Shown piece by piece: positions 50,082 through 59,376 of a DNA stretch of 64,000 nucleotides; the stretch's first letter is position 1; each line of letters begins with the position of its first letter. A program made the position numbers and the translations under genes. The stretch lies in NCBI RefSeq assembly GCF_021390535.1, contig NZ_JAJUXG010000003.1, forward strand, positions 186,001-250,000, read 5' to 3'. Source of the stretch: Dyadobacter sp. CY312 (GTDB lineage Bacteria > Bacteroidota > Bacteroidia > Cytophagales > Spirosomataceae). Under the pieces are notes generated by a model. The model saw only the letters and a program-made list of their open reading frames with translations, ran no database searches and had not been told where the DNA came from.

Positions 50082-52169
50082 CTACCCTCCAATCATTCCC
50101 AAAAACTCCTCTTCAGACAAAATTGTTACGCCCAGTTTTCTGGCTTTTTCAAGTTTGGATGGCCCCATGTTGGCTCCGGCGAGCAGGTAGTTGAGTTTAC
50201 CGGAAACACCGCTTAGTACTCTGCCACCGTTGGCCTCTATTTTTATTTTAAGGTCATCTCTTTCAAAATGTTCGAATACACCGGAAATCACAAACGTTTT
50301 GCCTTCCAGAACATCACTCTCAACTTCCACTGGTTTTTCGTCACTCTCCATTTGCACACCGGCTGCCTTTAAACGTTCTACCAGTTCCTGGTTTTCGGGC
50401 ACGCTGAAATAGGATTCAATACTCATGGCTATTCTGCCTCCAATTTCCGGAACGGCTGTGAGCTGCTCGTAGTTTGCCGAGCGGATTGCGTCAATGGATT
50501 TGAAATAAGCCGCCAGTTTTTCGGCAACGGTGGCTCCAACAAAACGGATTCCCAAACCAAACAGCACATTTTTAAAAGGAGCTGTTTTTGACAATTCAAT
50601 GCCTTTCAGAATATTTTCAACCGTTTTTTCGCGGAAACTGATCTTCTTGGTTTTGCCGGTTTCTTCATTTAAAATATTCTTTTCCAGTCCAAGCAACTTT
50701 TCTTCATTCAGATCGTACAAATCCGCCGGCGTGCGCACAAGTCCGAGATCAAATAGCAGTTCTATTTTTCCTTCACCCAAACTATCCAGGTTCATCGCCT
50801 TCCGGTGAATATAGTGTTCAATCCGGCCTTTGAGCTGTGGCGGACAGTGGCTGTCGTTCGGGCAGAAAAACGCGACTTCTCCTTCATTCCGCATCAGCTC
50901 CGATCCACATTCAGGACATTTGGTTGGAAATTCAACGGGTTCAGTCATAAACTCAGCCCGTTTTTCAACATCCACACCCGTTATTTTTGGGATAATTTCC
51001 CCGCTTTTTTCAACAAAAACAGTATCGCCAATGCGGATATCCAGTCTTAGAATTTCATTGGCATTGTGCAGCGTAGCACGCTTCACACGTGTACCCGAAA
51101 GATGTACTCCTTTTACTTTTTTATAATCCAGCGATCTCTCCGTCACGTCCGACAAATTAGCAACCGGCGTCACGGCTCCGGTTCGCCCCACCTGAAAATT
51201 AACAGAACGCAGAATAGCCGGTTTGTTTTCGGCTTTGTATTTAAATGAAATTGCCCAACGAGGACTTTTTGCGGTAAAACCAAGCTCACGCTGCTGTTCA
51301 AAAGAATTGATTTTGATCACAATACCATCCGTAGCCAGCGGCAGCGTTGCACGTTTTTCTTCCCACTCATGAATGAATTCAATCACTTCGTCTATGGTCT
51401 GCACTTTGCGCCAGCCAGGAGAAACATTGAAACCCCATGATTTGAGCGCAAGCAAACTTTCTTCGTGGCTGTTAAAAATGATATCGTCACTCAAAAAAGA
51501 ATACAGGTAACAATCCAGATTCCGGCGGGCGGTTTCAGCAGAATCCTGCAATTTAAATGAGCCGGACGCCGCATTCCTTGGGTTGGCATACTGGTTTTCT
51601 CCCAGCGTATCCATATCATCATTCAGCCTTTGGAACGAACTGAACGGCATAAAACCCTCTCCGCGAATCTCAAAAACAGGTGGCAGATCATCCGCTTTCA
51701 CGCGCAAAGGAAGTGAACGTATCGTTTTTACATTGTTGGTAATATCGTCACCGCGGGTTCCGTCACCACGTGTTATGCCGCGCACAAGCACACCATTTTC
51801 GTAGGTAAAACTCAACGAGATCCCGTCAAATTTCAGTTCACAAATGTATTCGTATGCTTCACCGTCCAATCCTCTTCTTACACGGTCATCAAAATTCCGA
51901 AGCTCCTGTTCGTTGTACGTGTTATCCAGCGAAAGCATCGGATAACGGTGGTAAACCGTGGCAAAATTCTTTGTCACCGTGCCGCCAACCCGTTGCGTAG
52001 GGGAATCACTTTTTTTGAACTCGGGATACTTTTCTTCCAGGTCTTTCAGTTGTTTTAGCAGCTGATCGAAGTCGTAATCCGATACTTCGGAAACGCTGTC
52101 CTGATAGTAGCGGGAATTGTAATAATCGAGTTTGCTGCTCAGTTCTTCTATTTCTTTTTCGGGATTCAT
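50082..52169 (-). CDS. ligA: NAD-dependent DNA ligase
   Basis: A 695-residue replication and repair ligase. The start is placed at ATG 52169 (MNPEKEIEELSSKLDYY); an in-frame ATG at 52220 would add 17 residues. The order is NAD-binding Ia domain, adenylation domain with catalytic Lys113 (ELKFDGIS), OB fold, the four-Cys zinc finger (CPECGSELM, CPNDSHC), helix-hairpin-helix repeats (LFGLGIRFVGATVAEKLA, LTAVPEIGGRIA) and a C-terminal BRCT domain from about 617. Essential and monocistronic-looking; divergent from rpe. Confidence 0.96.
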   Translation of the reverse strand: MNPEKEIEELSSKLDYYNSRYYQDSVSEVSDYDFDQLLKQLKDLEEKYPEFKKSDSPTQRVGGTVTKNFATVYHRYPMLSLDNTYNEQELRNFDDRVRRGLDGEAYEYICELKFDGISLSFTYENGVLVRGITRGDGTRGDDITNNVKTIRSLPLRVKADDLPPVFEIRGEGFMPFSSFQRLNDDMDTLGENQYANPRNAASGSFKLQDSAETARRNLDCYLYSFLSDDIIFNSHEESLLALKSWGFNVSPGWRKVQTIDEVIEFIHEWEEKRATLPLATDGIVIKINSFEQQRELGFTAKSPRWAISFKYKAENKPAILRSVNFQVGRTGAVTPVANLSDVTERSLDYKKVKGVHLSGTRVKRATLHNANEILRLDIRIGDTVFVEKSGEIIPKITGVDVEKRAEFMTEPVEFPTKCPECGSELMRNEGEVAFFCPNDSHCPPQLKGRIEHYIHRKAMNLDSLGEGKIELLFDLGLVRTPADLYDLNEEKLLGLEKNILNEETGKTKKISFREKTVENILKGIELSKTAPFKNVLFGLGIRFVGATVAEKLAAYFKSIDAIRSANYEQLTAVPEIGGRIAMSIESYFSVPENQELVERLKAAGVQMESDEKPVEVESDVLEGKTFVISGVFEHFERDDLKIKIEANGGRVLSGVSGKLNYLLAGANMGPSKLEKARKLGVTILSEEEFLGMIGG

Positions 52170-52237
52170 ATTTTTCAGGACTGTTTTATCTGGTTTCGGA
52201 TCGGATAATAGCTGTGCCAATTTTTGCCAAATTTATT

Positions 52238-52245
52238 TAGTTTTG
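52238..52245 (+). promoter_or_regulatory. Promoter -7 box for rpe
   Basis: TAGTTTTG matches TAnnTTTG, 35 bases before the rpe start, in the ligA/rpe divergent region. No good TTG 19 bases upstream. Confidence 0.35.
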
Positions 52246-52280
52246 CTACATTATTTTCTATTCGCTAATTATTTGCCGTG

Positions 52281-52937
52281 ATGACCGGAATTGCACCTTC
52301 TATCCTAGCCGCCGACTTTGCCAATTTACAACGGGACGTTGAAATGCTTAATAACAGCACGGCAGCATATATACATGTGGACATTATGGATGGAATGTTC
52401 GTGCCCAATATTTCATTTGGTTTACCGGTTTGTGAAGCGGTGCATCGTCATGCCAAAAAACCATTGGATGTTCATTTGATGATCGAGCAGCCAGACCGTT
52501 ACCTGGCCGATTTTCGTAATGCAGGCGCTTCCATCATCACCGTTCATTACGAAGCCTGCCCGCATTTACATCGCACGGTTCAGCACATCAAAGAACTTGG
52601 CGCGTTGGCGGGAGTTGCGTTAAATCCGCATACACCGGTTGAAGTACTTTCGGAAATATTGGGAGATATTTCTCTGGTGTTGATCATGTCGGTAAATCCA
52701 GGTTTTGGCGGGCAGAAATTTATAAACAACACATACAAAAAAATAGCCCGGCTGGCAGAGATGCGCCGCGAAGGAAATCATAATTTCCTGATTGAAATAG
52801 ATGGCGGTGTGAATGTAGAAAACGCGGGCAAGCTTTCCGCTGAGGGTGCCGATGTGCTGGTAGCTGGCAGTTTTGTCTTCAATTCGCCCAATCCAACCCA
52901 GACCATCGAGGATCTAAAAATTGCGGGAAAGCTATGA
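52281..52937 (+). CDS. rpe: Ribulose-phosphate 3-epimerase
   Basis: A 218-residue TIM-barrel enzyme interconverting ribulose 5-phosphate and xylulose 5-phosphate in the pentose phosphate pathway. Family motifs are clear: APSILAADFANL, VDIMDGMFVPNISFG, DVHLMIEQP, MSVNPGFGGQKFI and IDGGVN. The start is the ATG at 52281 (MTGIAPSIL); a GTG lies directly before it. Its stop overlaps the next gene start by 4 bp (ATGA), giving translational coupling. Confidence 0.96.
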   Translation: MTGIAPSILAADFANLQRDVEMLNNSTAAYIHVDIMDGMFVPNISFGLPVCEAVHRHAKKPLDVHLMIEQPDRYLADFRNAGASIITVHYEACPHLHRTVQHIKELGALAGVALNPHTPVEVLSEILGDISLVLIMSVNPGFGGQKFINNTYKKIARLAEMRREGNHNFLIEIDGGVNVENAGKLSAEGADVLVAGSFVFNSPNPTQTIEDLKIAGKL

Positions 52938-54208
52938 GCCGGCTGAATTTGTTCATCTTCTTCATTTTTTTGCTGATAAAAACAAACGTGTCTGTTGCAG
53001 ATGTTCCTGCAATCGGCTTTTTCCCCTTAAAGATTCATCCAAACGGCAAACACATCACGGATAACAATGGAAAGCCGTTTTTGATGGTGGCCGATGTCGC
53101 CTGGCAAATGCTGCGAAAACTCAGCTATCCAGAGGCTGTGAATTACATGGATCAGCGAAAATCGCAGTCGTTTAATACTTTTCTAGTGCAACTTTTGCCC
53201 GCTTTACCAACTCAGCGAAATTTTAATAAAACGACGCCTTTTGTCAATAATGACATTTCCCAACCCAACAAGGCCTACTTTGATTATCTTGAAAAAATCA
53301 TCATTGCCGCCCGGGAACGTAATTTGGTAGTAGGTGTGGTGGTTTCGCGTAAAAGCTGGAATGTTGTTTTTGATGCACATAAAGAAGACGCCTGGAAAGC
53401 CTACGGTCGATATGTGGGTGAACGATTTGCCAAATTCTCCAATATAATATGGATCGTGAGTGAGGAAGAATACCAGAGCGCGGCTCAGTACAAATTCATT
53501 GCAGACGGCCTCAGGAGCGCATCGCCCGACAATCTGATTGCCTCGCTTTCTACCTGCTCTCCAACCGTTGACATCAATAGTTCACCAAACAAATCGGATC
53601 TAAAATTCGTCATTCCTGATTCCACCGTTACCGTCTCGGAATATGCCAACCTGGCCAACTGGCAAAAAAACTCAGGTGAACTTTCGGTACGTCCTTTTCT
53701 GATCGCCAATTCGGAATTCCCGAAAGAGATAAAGGATCAGTCGGTGCTGATACGAAACCAGGCTTATCAGTCTGTGATGAGTTCTGCCGCAGGATTTTGT
53801 CACATGAGTACGATTAAAAATTTCAATCCAACCTGGAAAGTGAATATCACCAGAGACGGAGCTGAGTATATCGATCATTTTGTAAAAATTCTGAAAGGCA
53901 TTCCCTGGGAATACATGTACCCGGATATGTCGCCAGGCTTGCTGCCCGACTCCACCGATCAAAAGAAAATTGGTATTTTCTCCTTGTCCAACAACCGCCT
54001 TGCTATGTTGTACACACCAGATTCAAATCCGGTCAAACTCGATCTGAGCAAATTGAAAGGAAATGAGTTCCGTGTGGTGTGGTACAGTCCGCGGACTGGG
54101 AAAAGATGGTCGGGCGCCAGTGCATTAACCGGATCTGAGGTAACAGTGACACCGCCGGATCCAAAACCTGAATGGGATTGGATATTGCTGGTAGGCGCAC
54201 AGGATTAA
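52934..54208 (+). CDS. DUF4038 glycoside-hydrolase-like protein (GH140-related), secreted
   Basis: A 424-residue protein with a signal peptide (LFIFFIFLLIKTNVSVA). The core matches DUF4038 / apiosidase-like GH140 (KHITDNNGKPFLMVADVAWQ, NYMDQRKSQSFNTF, SNIIWIVSEEEY) with a C-terminal putative collagen-binding-like beta domain (FRVVWYSPRTGKRWSG). The family usually has a WxxGGD-type motif where this protein reads IWIVSEEEY, so catalytic competence is uncertain. Translationally coupled to rpe, an odd pairing for a secreted sugar hydrolase. Confidence 0.8.
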   Translation: MSRLNLFIFFIFLLIKTNVSVADVPAIGFFPLKIHPNGKHITDNNGKPFLMVADVAWQMLRKLSYPEAVNYMDQRKSQSFNTFLVQLLPALPTQRNFNKTTPFVNNDISQPNKAYFDYLEKIIIAARERNLVVGVVVSRKSWNVVFDAHKEDAWKAYGRYVGERFAKFSNIIWIVSEEEYQSAAQYKFIADGLRSASPDNLIASLSTCSPTVDINSSPNKSDLKFVIPDSTVTVSEYANLANWQKNSGELSVRPFLIANSEFPKEIKDQSVLIRNQAYQSVMSSAAGFCHMSTIKNFNPTWKVNITRDGAEYIDHFVKILKGIPWEYMYPDMSPGLLPDSTDQKKIGIFSLSNNRLAMLYTPDSNPVKLDLSKLKGNEFRVVWYSPRTGKRWSGASALTGSEVTVTPPDPKPEWDWILLVGAQD

Positions 54209-54419
54209 AACTTTTCGGCCCACTGCAACTGACCGGACGACCTATTAAAAATATCATGGTTGTAAAACCAAACAGCCGATAGCAGAAAGCCAACCGCCGA
54301 TGTAAAAAATCTTGTATCTTTTGTCATTTGTTTTAATATTACTTTACAAAAGAGAAGTATCAGAGTTGGAAACTGCTCTTTGAAATTTATTATTTGAAAT
54401 ACAGGCTTCCTCGACCCCG

Positions 54420-56444
54420 ATGATATTTTTGAAATTTATATCTGTTTTTTTTCTTCTCATACTAACACAGACCCGAGGTTTTAGTCAAAAAACGCTCTGG
54501 GCAAGCAAGATTCTCGGTTATTCATCCGAGTACCGGCCCGATCAATACGGTCATGCTTATCGTGCCAAACAAATCCTTGGAGAACCCAATAAACTACCGG
54601 CCATCGGAAACAGTCCTGTTGCCTGGTCTCCCGCCGAGGCTGAGAGTCGGAATGAAGAATGGATTAAGGTGGGCTTTAGCGAGAGTATTACACTAAGCCA
54701 GGTGGCGATCGGAGAAAATTTTAATCCCGGTGCCATTGCAAGGGTTTATGTTTACAATGAATCGGGCAAGGAATTTTTGATTTATAAAGACAACCCGGCC
54801 CCTGTTTCGCTCAAGGGCCGCGTACTTAATATCATGACCGCTGAAAAAATCCCGAATGCTAACGCTGTGAAAGTGGTGTTACAACCAGATAAAGTTCCGG
54901 GTTTTAACCAGTTAGACGCCATTGCCATAGCTGATCATCAGACGCTGGTAGAGGCGGTTATTAATCTTGCTCCGGACATTCCAAAGGATCTTGTGAAGGA
55001 AAATCTTGGTAAAAATGTCAATAGCAAAGGGCAGGAACTGGCACCGATTATATCGCCGGATGGCAAGACGCTATACTTTACCCGATCAAATCATCCACAG
55101 AACGTTGGCTCTCCAAGCCATCAGGACGTTTGGTATTCCACACTAAATAACAAAAATCAGTGGACTCCTGCGGTGAACATGGGTTCTCCAATAAACAATG
55201 CCGGCGACAACGCTGTCACAAGTATATCGTCTGACGGGAAAACAATCTATCTCATCAATCATTACCGACCTGATGGCTCCATGTTCTTTGGACTTTCTCA
55301 ATCATTCTACACCAAAAATGGGTGGAGTTTCCCAAAGAATATCGAGATGCCCGGTCTTTACAGCGACCAGAATGGGATGGATCTGGCTGTTTCATCGCAT
55401 GGAAATGTGATGATTTTATCACTGCAACGTCGGGATACGGAAGGCGACAAAGACATGTATGTATCTTTCAAGCAAAAAGATAACAGTTGGTCGGAACCGA
55501 GACACATGGGCAATGTCATTAACTCAGCGGATTACGAAGGAACACCGTTTCTGGCACTGGACAATAAAACTTTGTATTTCTCCTCGGCGGGACAAAGCGG
55601 ATACGGCAAGAGTGATTTGTTTGTGACGCGCCGTTTGGACGATTCCTGGACGAACTGGTCAAAACCGCTCAATCTGGGACCCGTTATTAACAGTCCTCAA
55701 TGGGATGTATATTTTAGCATTCCGGCATCCGGAGAGTATTCCTATATCAGTTCCAGCGAAAATTCTTTGGGTGAGCAGGACATATTCAGAATTTCACTTC
55801 CAAAAGAACTCAAACCTGATCCGGTGGCGATTATTACAGGAACAGTTCTGGTGGCAGAAAGCAACCAACCTGTGCATGCGGATATTGTTGCAGACCTTGC
55901 AAAAAGCGGTGAGGTTTTCACATCCGTTACCTACGACCCGGAAACAGGGAATTATCGTCTGGTACTTCCTATGAAAGATGTGTACAGACTTACAGCTACC
56001 GAAAAAGGTTTCTTCCCTACAACAGAGGAAATCGACCTGTCAGCTGAAACCAGCTTTCGTACGATTACAAAAAATATTGTACTGCAACCCATTAAAGCGG
56101 GACAGCAGATCAGGCTGAGCAATGCCATGTTTGCCCAGAGCAGTTCAGAGGTGGTCGCGGCTTCGTTTCCGGAACTCGATCGCATTGTAGCAACACTTAA
56201 TGAATATCCGGCGATGGAAATCTTGTTGGAAGGGCACACGGACAATCAGGGAGAAGTATCTAAAAATGTGAAACTTTCAGAAGAGCGGGTAACTCAGGTA
56301 AAAAAATACATGCTTTCGAAAGGCATCGCAGCCAGGAGAATTCAAACTAAAGCGTGGGGACCGGCCAAACCGATCGCCAGCAACGCTACCGAACAAACCC
56401 GCCAGAAAAATCGGAGAGTCGAATTCACGATCCTTAAAATGTAG
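54420..56444 (+). CDS. OmpA-family protein with PD40 propeller
   Basis: A 674-residue envelope protein: signal peptide (KFISVFFLLILTQTRGFSQ), an N-terminal beta domain, then PD40/WD40-like propeller repeats (LAPIISPDGKTLYFTRSNHP, AVTSISSDGKTIYLINHY, TPFLALDNKTLYFSSAGQSG) over about 210-470, a carboxypeptidase-regulatory-like repeat near 475-560, and a C-terminal OmpA peptidoglycan-binding domain (ILLEGHTDNQGEVSKNVKLS, AWGPAKPI, RRVEF). Such proteins tether the outer membrane to peptidoglycan; several in Bacteroidota occur with gliding or T9SS functions, but no such gene adjoins. Confidence 0.9.
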   Translation: MIFLKFISVFFLLILTQTRGFSQKTLWASKILGYSSEYRPDQYGHAYRAKQILGEPNKLPAIGNSPVAWSPAEAESRNEEWIKVGFSESITLSQVAIGENFNPGAIARVYVYNESGKEFLIYKDNPAPVSLKGRVLNIMTAEKIPNANAVKVVLQPDKVPGFNQLDAIAIADHQTLVEAVINLAPDIPKDLVKENLGKNVNSKGQELAPIISPDGKTLYFTRSNHPQNVGSPSHQDVWYSTLNNKNQWTPAVNMGSPINNAGDNAVTSISSDGKTIYLINHYRPDGSMFFGLSQSFYTKNGWSFPKNIEMPGLYSDQNGMDLAVSSHGNVMILSLQRRDTEGDKDMYVSFKQKDNSWSEPRHMGNVINSADYEGTPFLALDNKTLYFSSAGQSGYGKSDLFVTRRLDDSWTNWSKPLNLGPVINSPQWDVYFSIPASGEYSYISSSENSLGEQDIFRISLPKELKPDPVAIITGTVLVAESNQPVHADIVADLAKSGEVFTSVTYDPETGNYRLVLPMKDVYRLTATEKGFFPTTEEIDLSAETSFRTITKNIVLQPIKAGQQIRLSNAMFAQSSSEVVAASFPELDRIVATLNEYPAMEILLEGHTDNQGEVSKNVKLSEERVTQVKKYMLSKGIAARRIQTKAWGPAKPIASNATEQTRQKNRRVEFTILKM

Positions 56445-56461
56445 AAAACAGGCTGTCCCGA

Positions 56462-56469
56462 TAAATTTG
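56462..56469 (+). promoter_or_regulatory. Promoter -7 box for the GT39-type gene
   Basis: TAAATTTG matches TAnnTTTG, 70 bases before the transferase start and 17 after the OmpA gene stop. Confidence 0.35.
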
Positions 56470-56539
56470 TTTATTTTCGCAAAAAATCCCTCCGACGATG
56501 CTCATCCCGGAAGTGTAATAAGGGAACAAATTTTTCAAA

Positions 56540-58399
56540 ATGATTCACACAACTAAAAAAGCAAGCGGAACCACTCTGCTGATATTTTTAATCATACTCA
56601 TAGCCGGAACTGCGCTCAGGCTTTACCACCTGGATTCTTACAGCATTTTCTTTGACGAAAAAAGTACACTTGTAGTAAGCCAGGGAATTGTGCTCGAAGG
56701 CGCTAATCAAAAAGAAGTTTTTGCTGTTAAACATCTTTCCGTTCCTGAATTCTGGAAAACGCCTCCTTTTGAATACCGGCCTTCAAACGTAATCACTTCA
56801 CTTACCTATACTGAAAGTTACAGTCCCAAGACTTTTACACCAGCAGAATTCTGGTCTCCCAAAACTCTGGCCGATTATTACGAAGCCATGACCCGCAGTG
56901 ACATTGGTAATAGTCCTTTTTACTACTTGCTGGTGCATAACTGGATGGATATTTTCGGTATGTCCGATTTTGCTGTCCGTTTGTTCTCGGTTGTTTTCAG
57001 CGTGCTCATTATTGGTCTCACCTTTTTATTTGCAAGAAGATTTTTCGATGATAAAACAGCGCTGATCGCCTCAGCAATTGTGGCCATTGAGCCATTTTTT
57101 ATTGCTTACAGCCACCAGGCACGCAACTACTCGCTTACGTTCTTTCTGACATTACTGGCAACTTATTTCTTTATCCAGATCATAGAAAACAAAGCCAGCA
57201 AGCAAAAAACGGTATGGCTTTACGTTGGTTACGTATTTGCTGCGGGACTTAGTTTGCTATCTCATTTCCTTACTATTTCGGTTCTTCTTGCACATGCGGT
57301 ATATGCTTTGTTCTTCCTCCGTTCTATCAAAGGGTGGATCAGAATGGGAATAGCAGCAATTGGGGCTTTATCGGGTGTTACATGGTGGCTCGTTGCCGGA
57401 GGCGGGCAGTACACCTTGTATTCACTCAGTTATCAGGCAGCGTTATACAAGCGCGTAGCCGAGACCATGCCATATGATAATCCGTACGGGCTCATTCTGC
57501 CCGCAACATTAGGAAACGTTTTTAACAAAGCTCTGCCGATATTCTCAGATCTTATCATTTTCACCAACGGACTCACAGATGGTCCTGTTGGAAAAAGAAA
57601 TGTGATCATAGCCATTGCCGCGGCTATTATCCTGGTACTTTGGTTTCGTTTCAGGGAAAAGATCAATCCTCCTGCGTGGCTCGGAAACAGATTGCCATAC
57701 ATATTGATATTGGTAACTACTTTGTTCTATACCAATCACAAAGCGCAATTTGCCATTCTTTCTGTGAGCCTGTTTGCTCTTTCTTTCATTCCCGATATTC
57801 ACAGGGAAGCAAGCGCAGAACAGAAAAAAAGACTGTGGTTACTTTATATCATGGCACTGGTTCCCACCTTTTTTCTCATTGTAATGGCATTCCGGGGAGG
57901 GCATACATTTGGACTCACACAACGGTATTCAGGTTTCTCGTTTCCTTATGTCATTATCGTACTAAGCCTCTTATTGCAATATTTCACACGTTTGCCCAAT
58001 GAATTCCGACTCGTCGTTTTCGTATTTCTTGCTTTGCAGCTCTATTATGTTGGTGTTCGGTTGAAAGAATTTTATCAGGATAGATCAGTCAAATACGGCT
58101 ACTTCCAGAATCCGCGTTCGCCCAACCCCTATTATGAGGCTGCTCGGAAGATAAAAGAGGTTTATCAGAAGGGAGATACGATTTATTACCCGGCACCAGT
58201 ATTCCCGATGGTATCCGTAATGGACAGGACCTTTCTCTCCTATTCTATCCGCGAAGCGCAGATCACCAACCTGTATCTGCCCAAAGATGCCGATTATATT
58301 CAGGCCATGGATACGACGCAGACCGACAAAATATTCATTCTTCGCAGCATGCAAAAAGACACGCTGACTATCATGGATTTAAAAGGCAAACAGTACTAA
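56540..58399 (+). CDS. GT39-like membrane glycosyltransferase
   Basis: A 619-residue multi-spanning protein with about ten hydrophobic helices. The DE motif in the first periplasmic loop (FFDEKSTLVV, D39-E40) and the later NYSLTFFLTLLATYFF block fit PMT-like GT39/ArnT-type enzymes that use polyprenyl-phosphate sugars. The C-terminus (about 530-619) is a soluble periplasmic tail. It may act with the GT2 upstream at 38381 or the GT2 half of the 59369 fusion, which could supply the lipid-linked donor (inference). Confidence 0.85.
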   Translation: MIHTTKKASGTTLLIFLIILIAGTALRLYHLDSYSIFFDEKSTLVVSQGIVLEGANQKEVFAVKHLSVPEFWKTPPFEYRPSNVITSLTYTESYSPKTFTPAEFWSPKTLADYYEAMTRSDIGNSPFYYLLVHNWMDIFGMSDFAVRLFSVVFSVLIIGLTFLFARRFFDDKTALIASAIVAIEPFFIAYSHQARNYSLTFFLTLLATYFFIQIIENKASKQKTVWLYVGYVFAAGLSLLSHFLTISVLLAHAVYALFFLRSIKGWIRMGIAAIGALSGVTWWLVAGGGQYTLYSLSYQAALYKRVAETMPYDNPYGLILPATLGNVFNKALPIFSDLIIFTNGLTDGPVGKRNVIIAIAAAIILVLWFRFREKINPPAWLGNRLPYILILVTTLFYTNHKAQFAILSVSLFALSFIPDIHREASAEQKKRLWLLYIMALVPTFFLIVMAFRGGHTFGLTQRYSGFSFPYVIIVLSLLLQYFTRLPNEFRLVVFVFLALQLYYVGVRLKEFYQDRSVKYGYFQNPRSPNPYYEAARKIKEVYQKGDTIYYPAPVFPMVSVMDRTFLSYSIREAQITNLYLPKDADYIQAMDTTQTDKIFILRSMQKDTLTIMDLKGKQY

Positions 58400-58542
58400 T
58401 TCTGCCGATCTGAAAAGTAGAGAAGCAGGGAGCCGTCAAATAAGATTTCGTATATTGCGCCTTCAATTGTACGACTTAAGTTGTTACTTTGTCTAACTTT
58501 AGAAGTACAAAACAGCACTGTTCCCGTACATCAACATACACA

Positions 58543-59376
58543 ATGGCGATGACCATAGAAGAAATATTGAATGACCCCAGCCAAATCAGCGGCGAGCTCC
58601 GTCTCAAAGTACTGGGGCTTTATAACAAGGCAAATGCAGGGCATATCGGCTGTTCGCTGAGCTGTATTGATCTGATGATCGCTGTACTTTTCCTTAATAA
58701 ATCAGCAGAAGATACCTTCATTTTATCCAAGGGACATGCAGCAGCAGCTTTGTATGCCTGCCTCAATACATTGGGTGAAATATCTGATGAAGAACTGGAT
58801 ACGTTTTACAAAGACGGAACCACACTTCCTGCACACCCCGCACCAAGGCAATACAAAAGCATTCCATTTGCAACAGGATCGCTAGGTCACGGTTTACCGG
58901 TTGCAACCGGCATTGCACACGCTGCCAAAATCAGTGAAGACGGAACATATTCTTTCGCATTACTTTCTGACGGAGAAACGAACGAGGGAACTACCTGGGA
59001 AGCTGCACATTATGCGATTCAGAATCAGCTCGACAACCTATTTATGATTGTTGACAAAAATGGATTGCAGGGATTTGACTTTACCGACAAAGTACTGGGC
59101 GAAACTGCCTCCGCCGAAAAATGGAAAGCGATTGGTTTTGAAACGGTCGAAGTGGACGGGCACAATATTTTATCGTTAAATCACGCTATACAGGAGCTAA
59201 AAACACACAAAAACGGACTGCCGAAAGCAATTATAGCTCAAACAGTGAAAGGCAAGGGTGTTTCTTACATGGAAAACAAAATGGAATGGCACTATTTACC
59301 GATGAACGCGGAACAATATCAGCAAGCCACTCTGGAAATAAAGGAACGCTATCTTAATGAATTAACGAATGCTTGA
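58543..59376 (+). CDS. Transketolase N-terminal subunit (split transketolase)
   Basis: A 277-residue protein from ATG 58543 (MAMTIEEILNDPSQISGELR); an ATG at 58549 is also possible, while the upstream in-frame codons are unlike the family. It covers the thiamine-diphosphate-binding half: SKGHAAAALYACL, TGSLGHGLPVATGIAHA and the ThDP/metal motif SDGETNEGTTWEA followed by IVDKNGLQ. The other half is encoded two genes downstream at 61360. Split transketolases exist in archaea and some bacteria; here the partner is interrupted by a glycosyl gene. It overlaps the next gene by 8 bp. Confidence 0.92.
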   Translation: MAMTIEEILNDPSQISGELRLKVLGLYNKANAGHIGCSLSCIDLMIAVLFLNKSAEDTFILSKGHAAAALYACLNTLGEISDEELDTFYKDGTTLPAHPAPRQYKSIPFATGSLGHGLPVATGIAHAAKISEDGTYSFALLSDGETNEGTTWEAAHYAIQNQLDNLFMIVDKNGLQGFDFTDKVLGETASAEKWKAIGFETVEVDGHNILSLNHAIQELKTHKNGLPKAIIAQTVKGKGVSYMENKMEWHYLPMNAEQYQQATLEIKERYLNELTNA

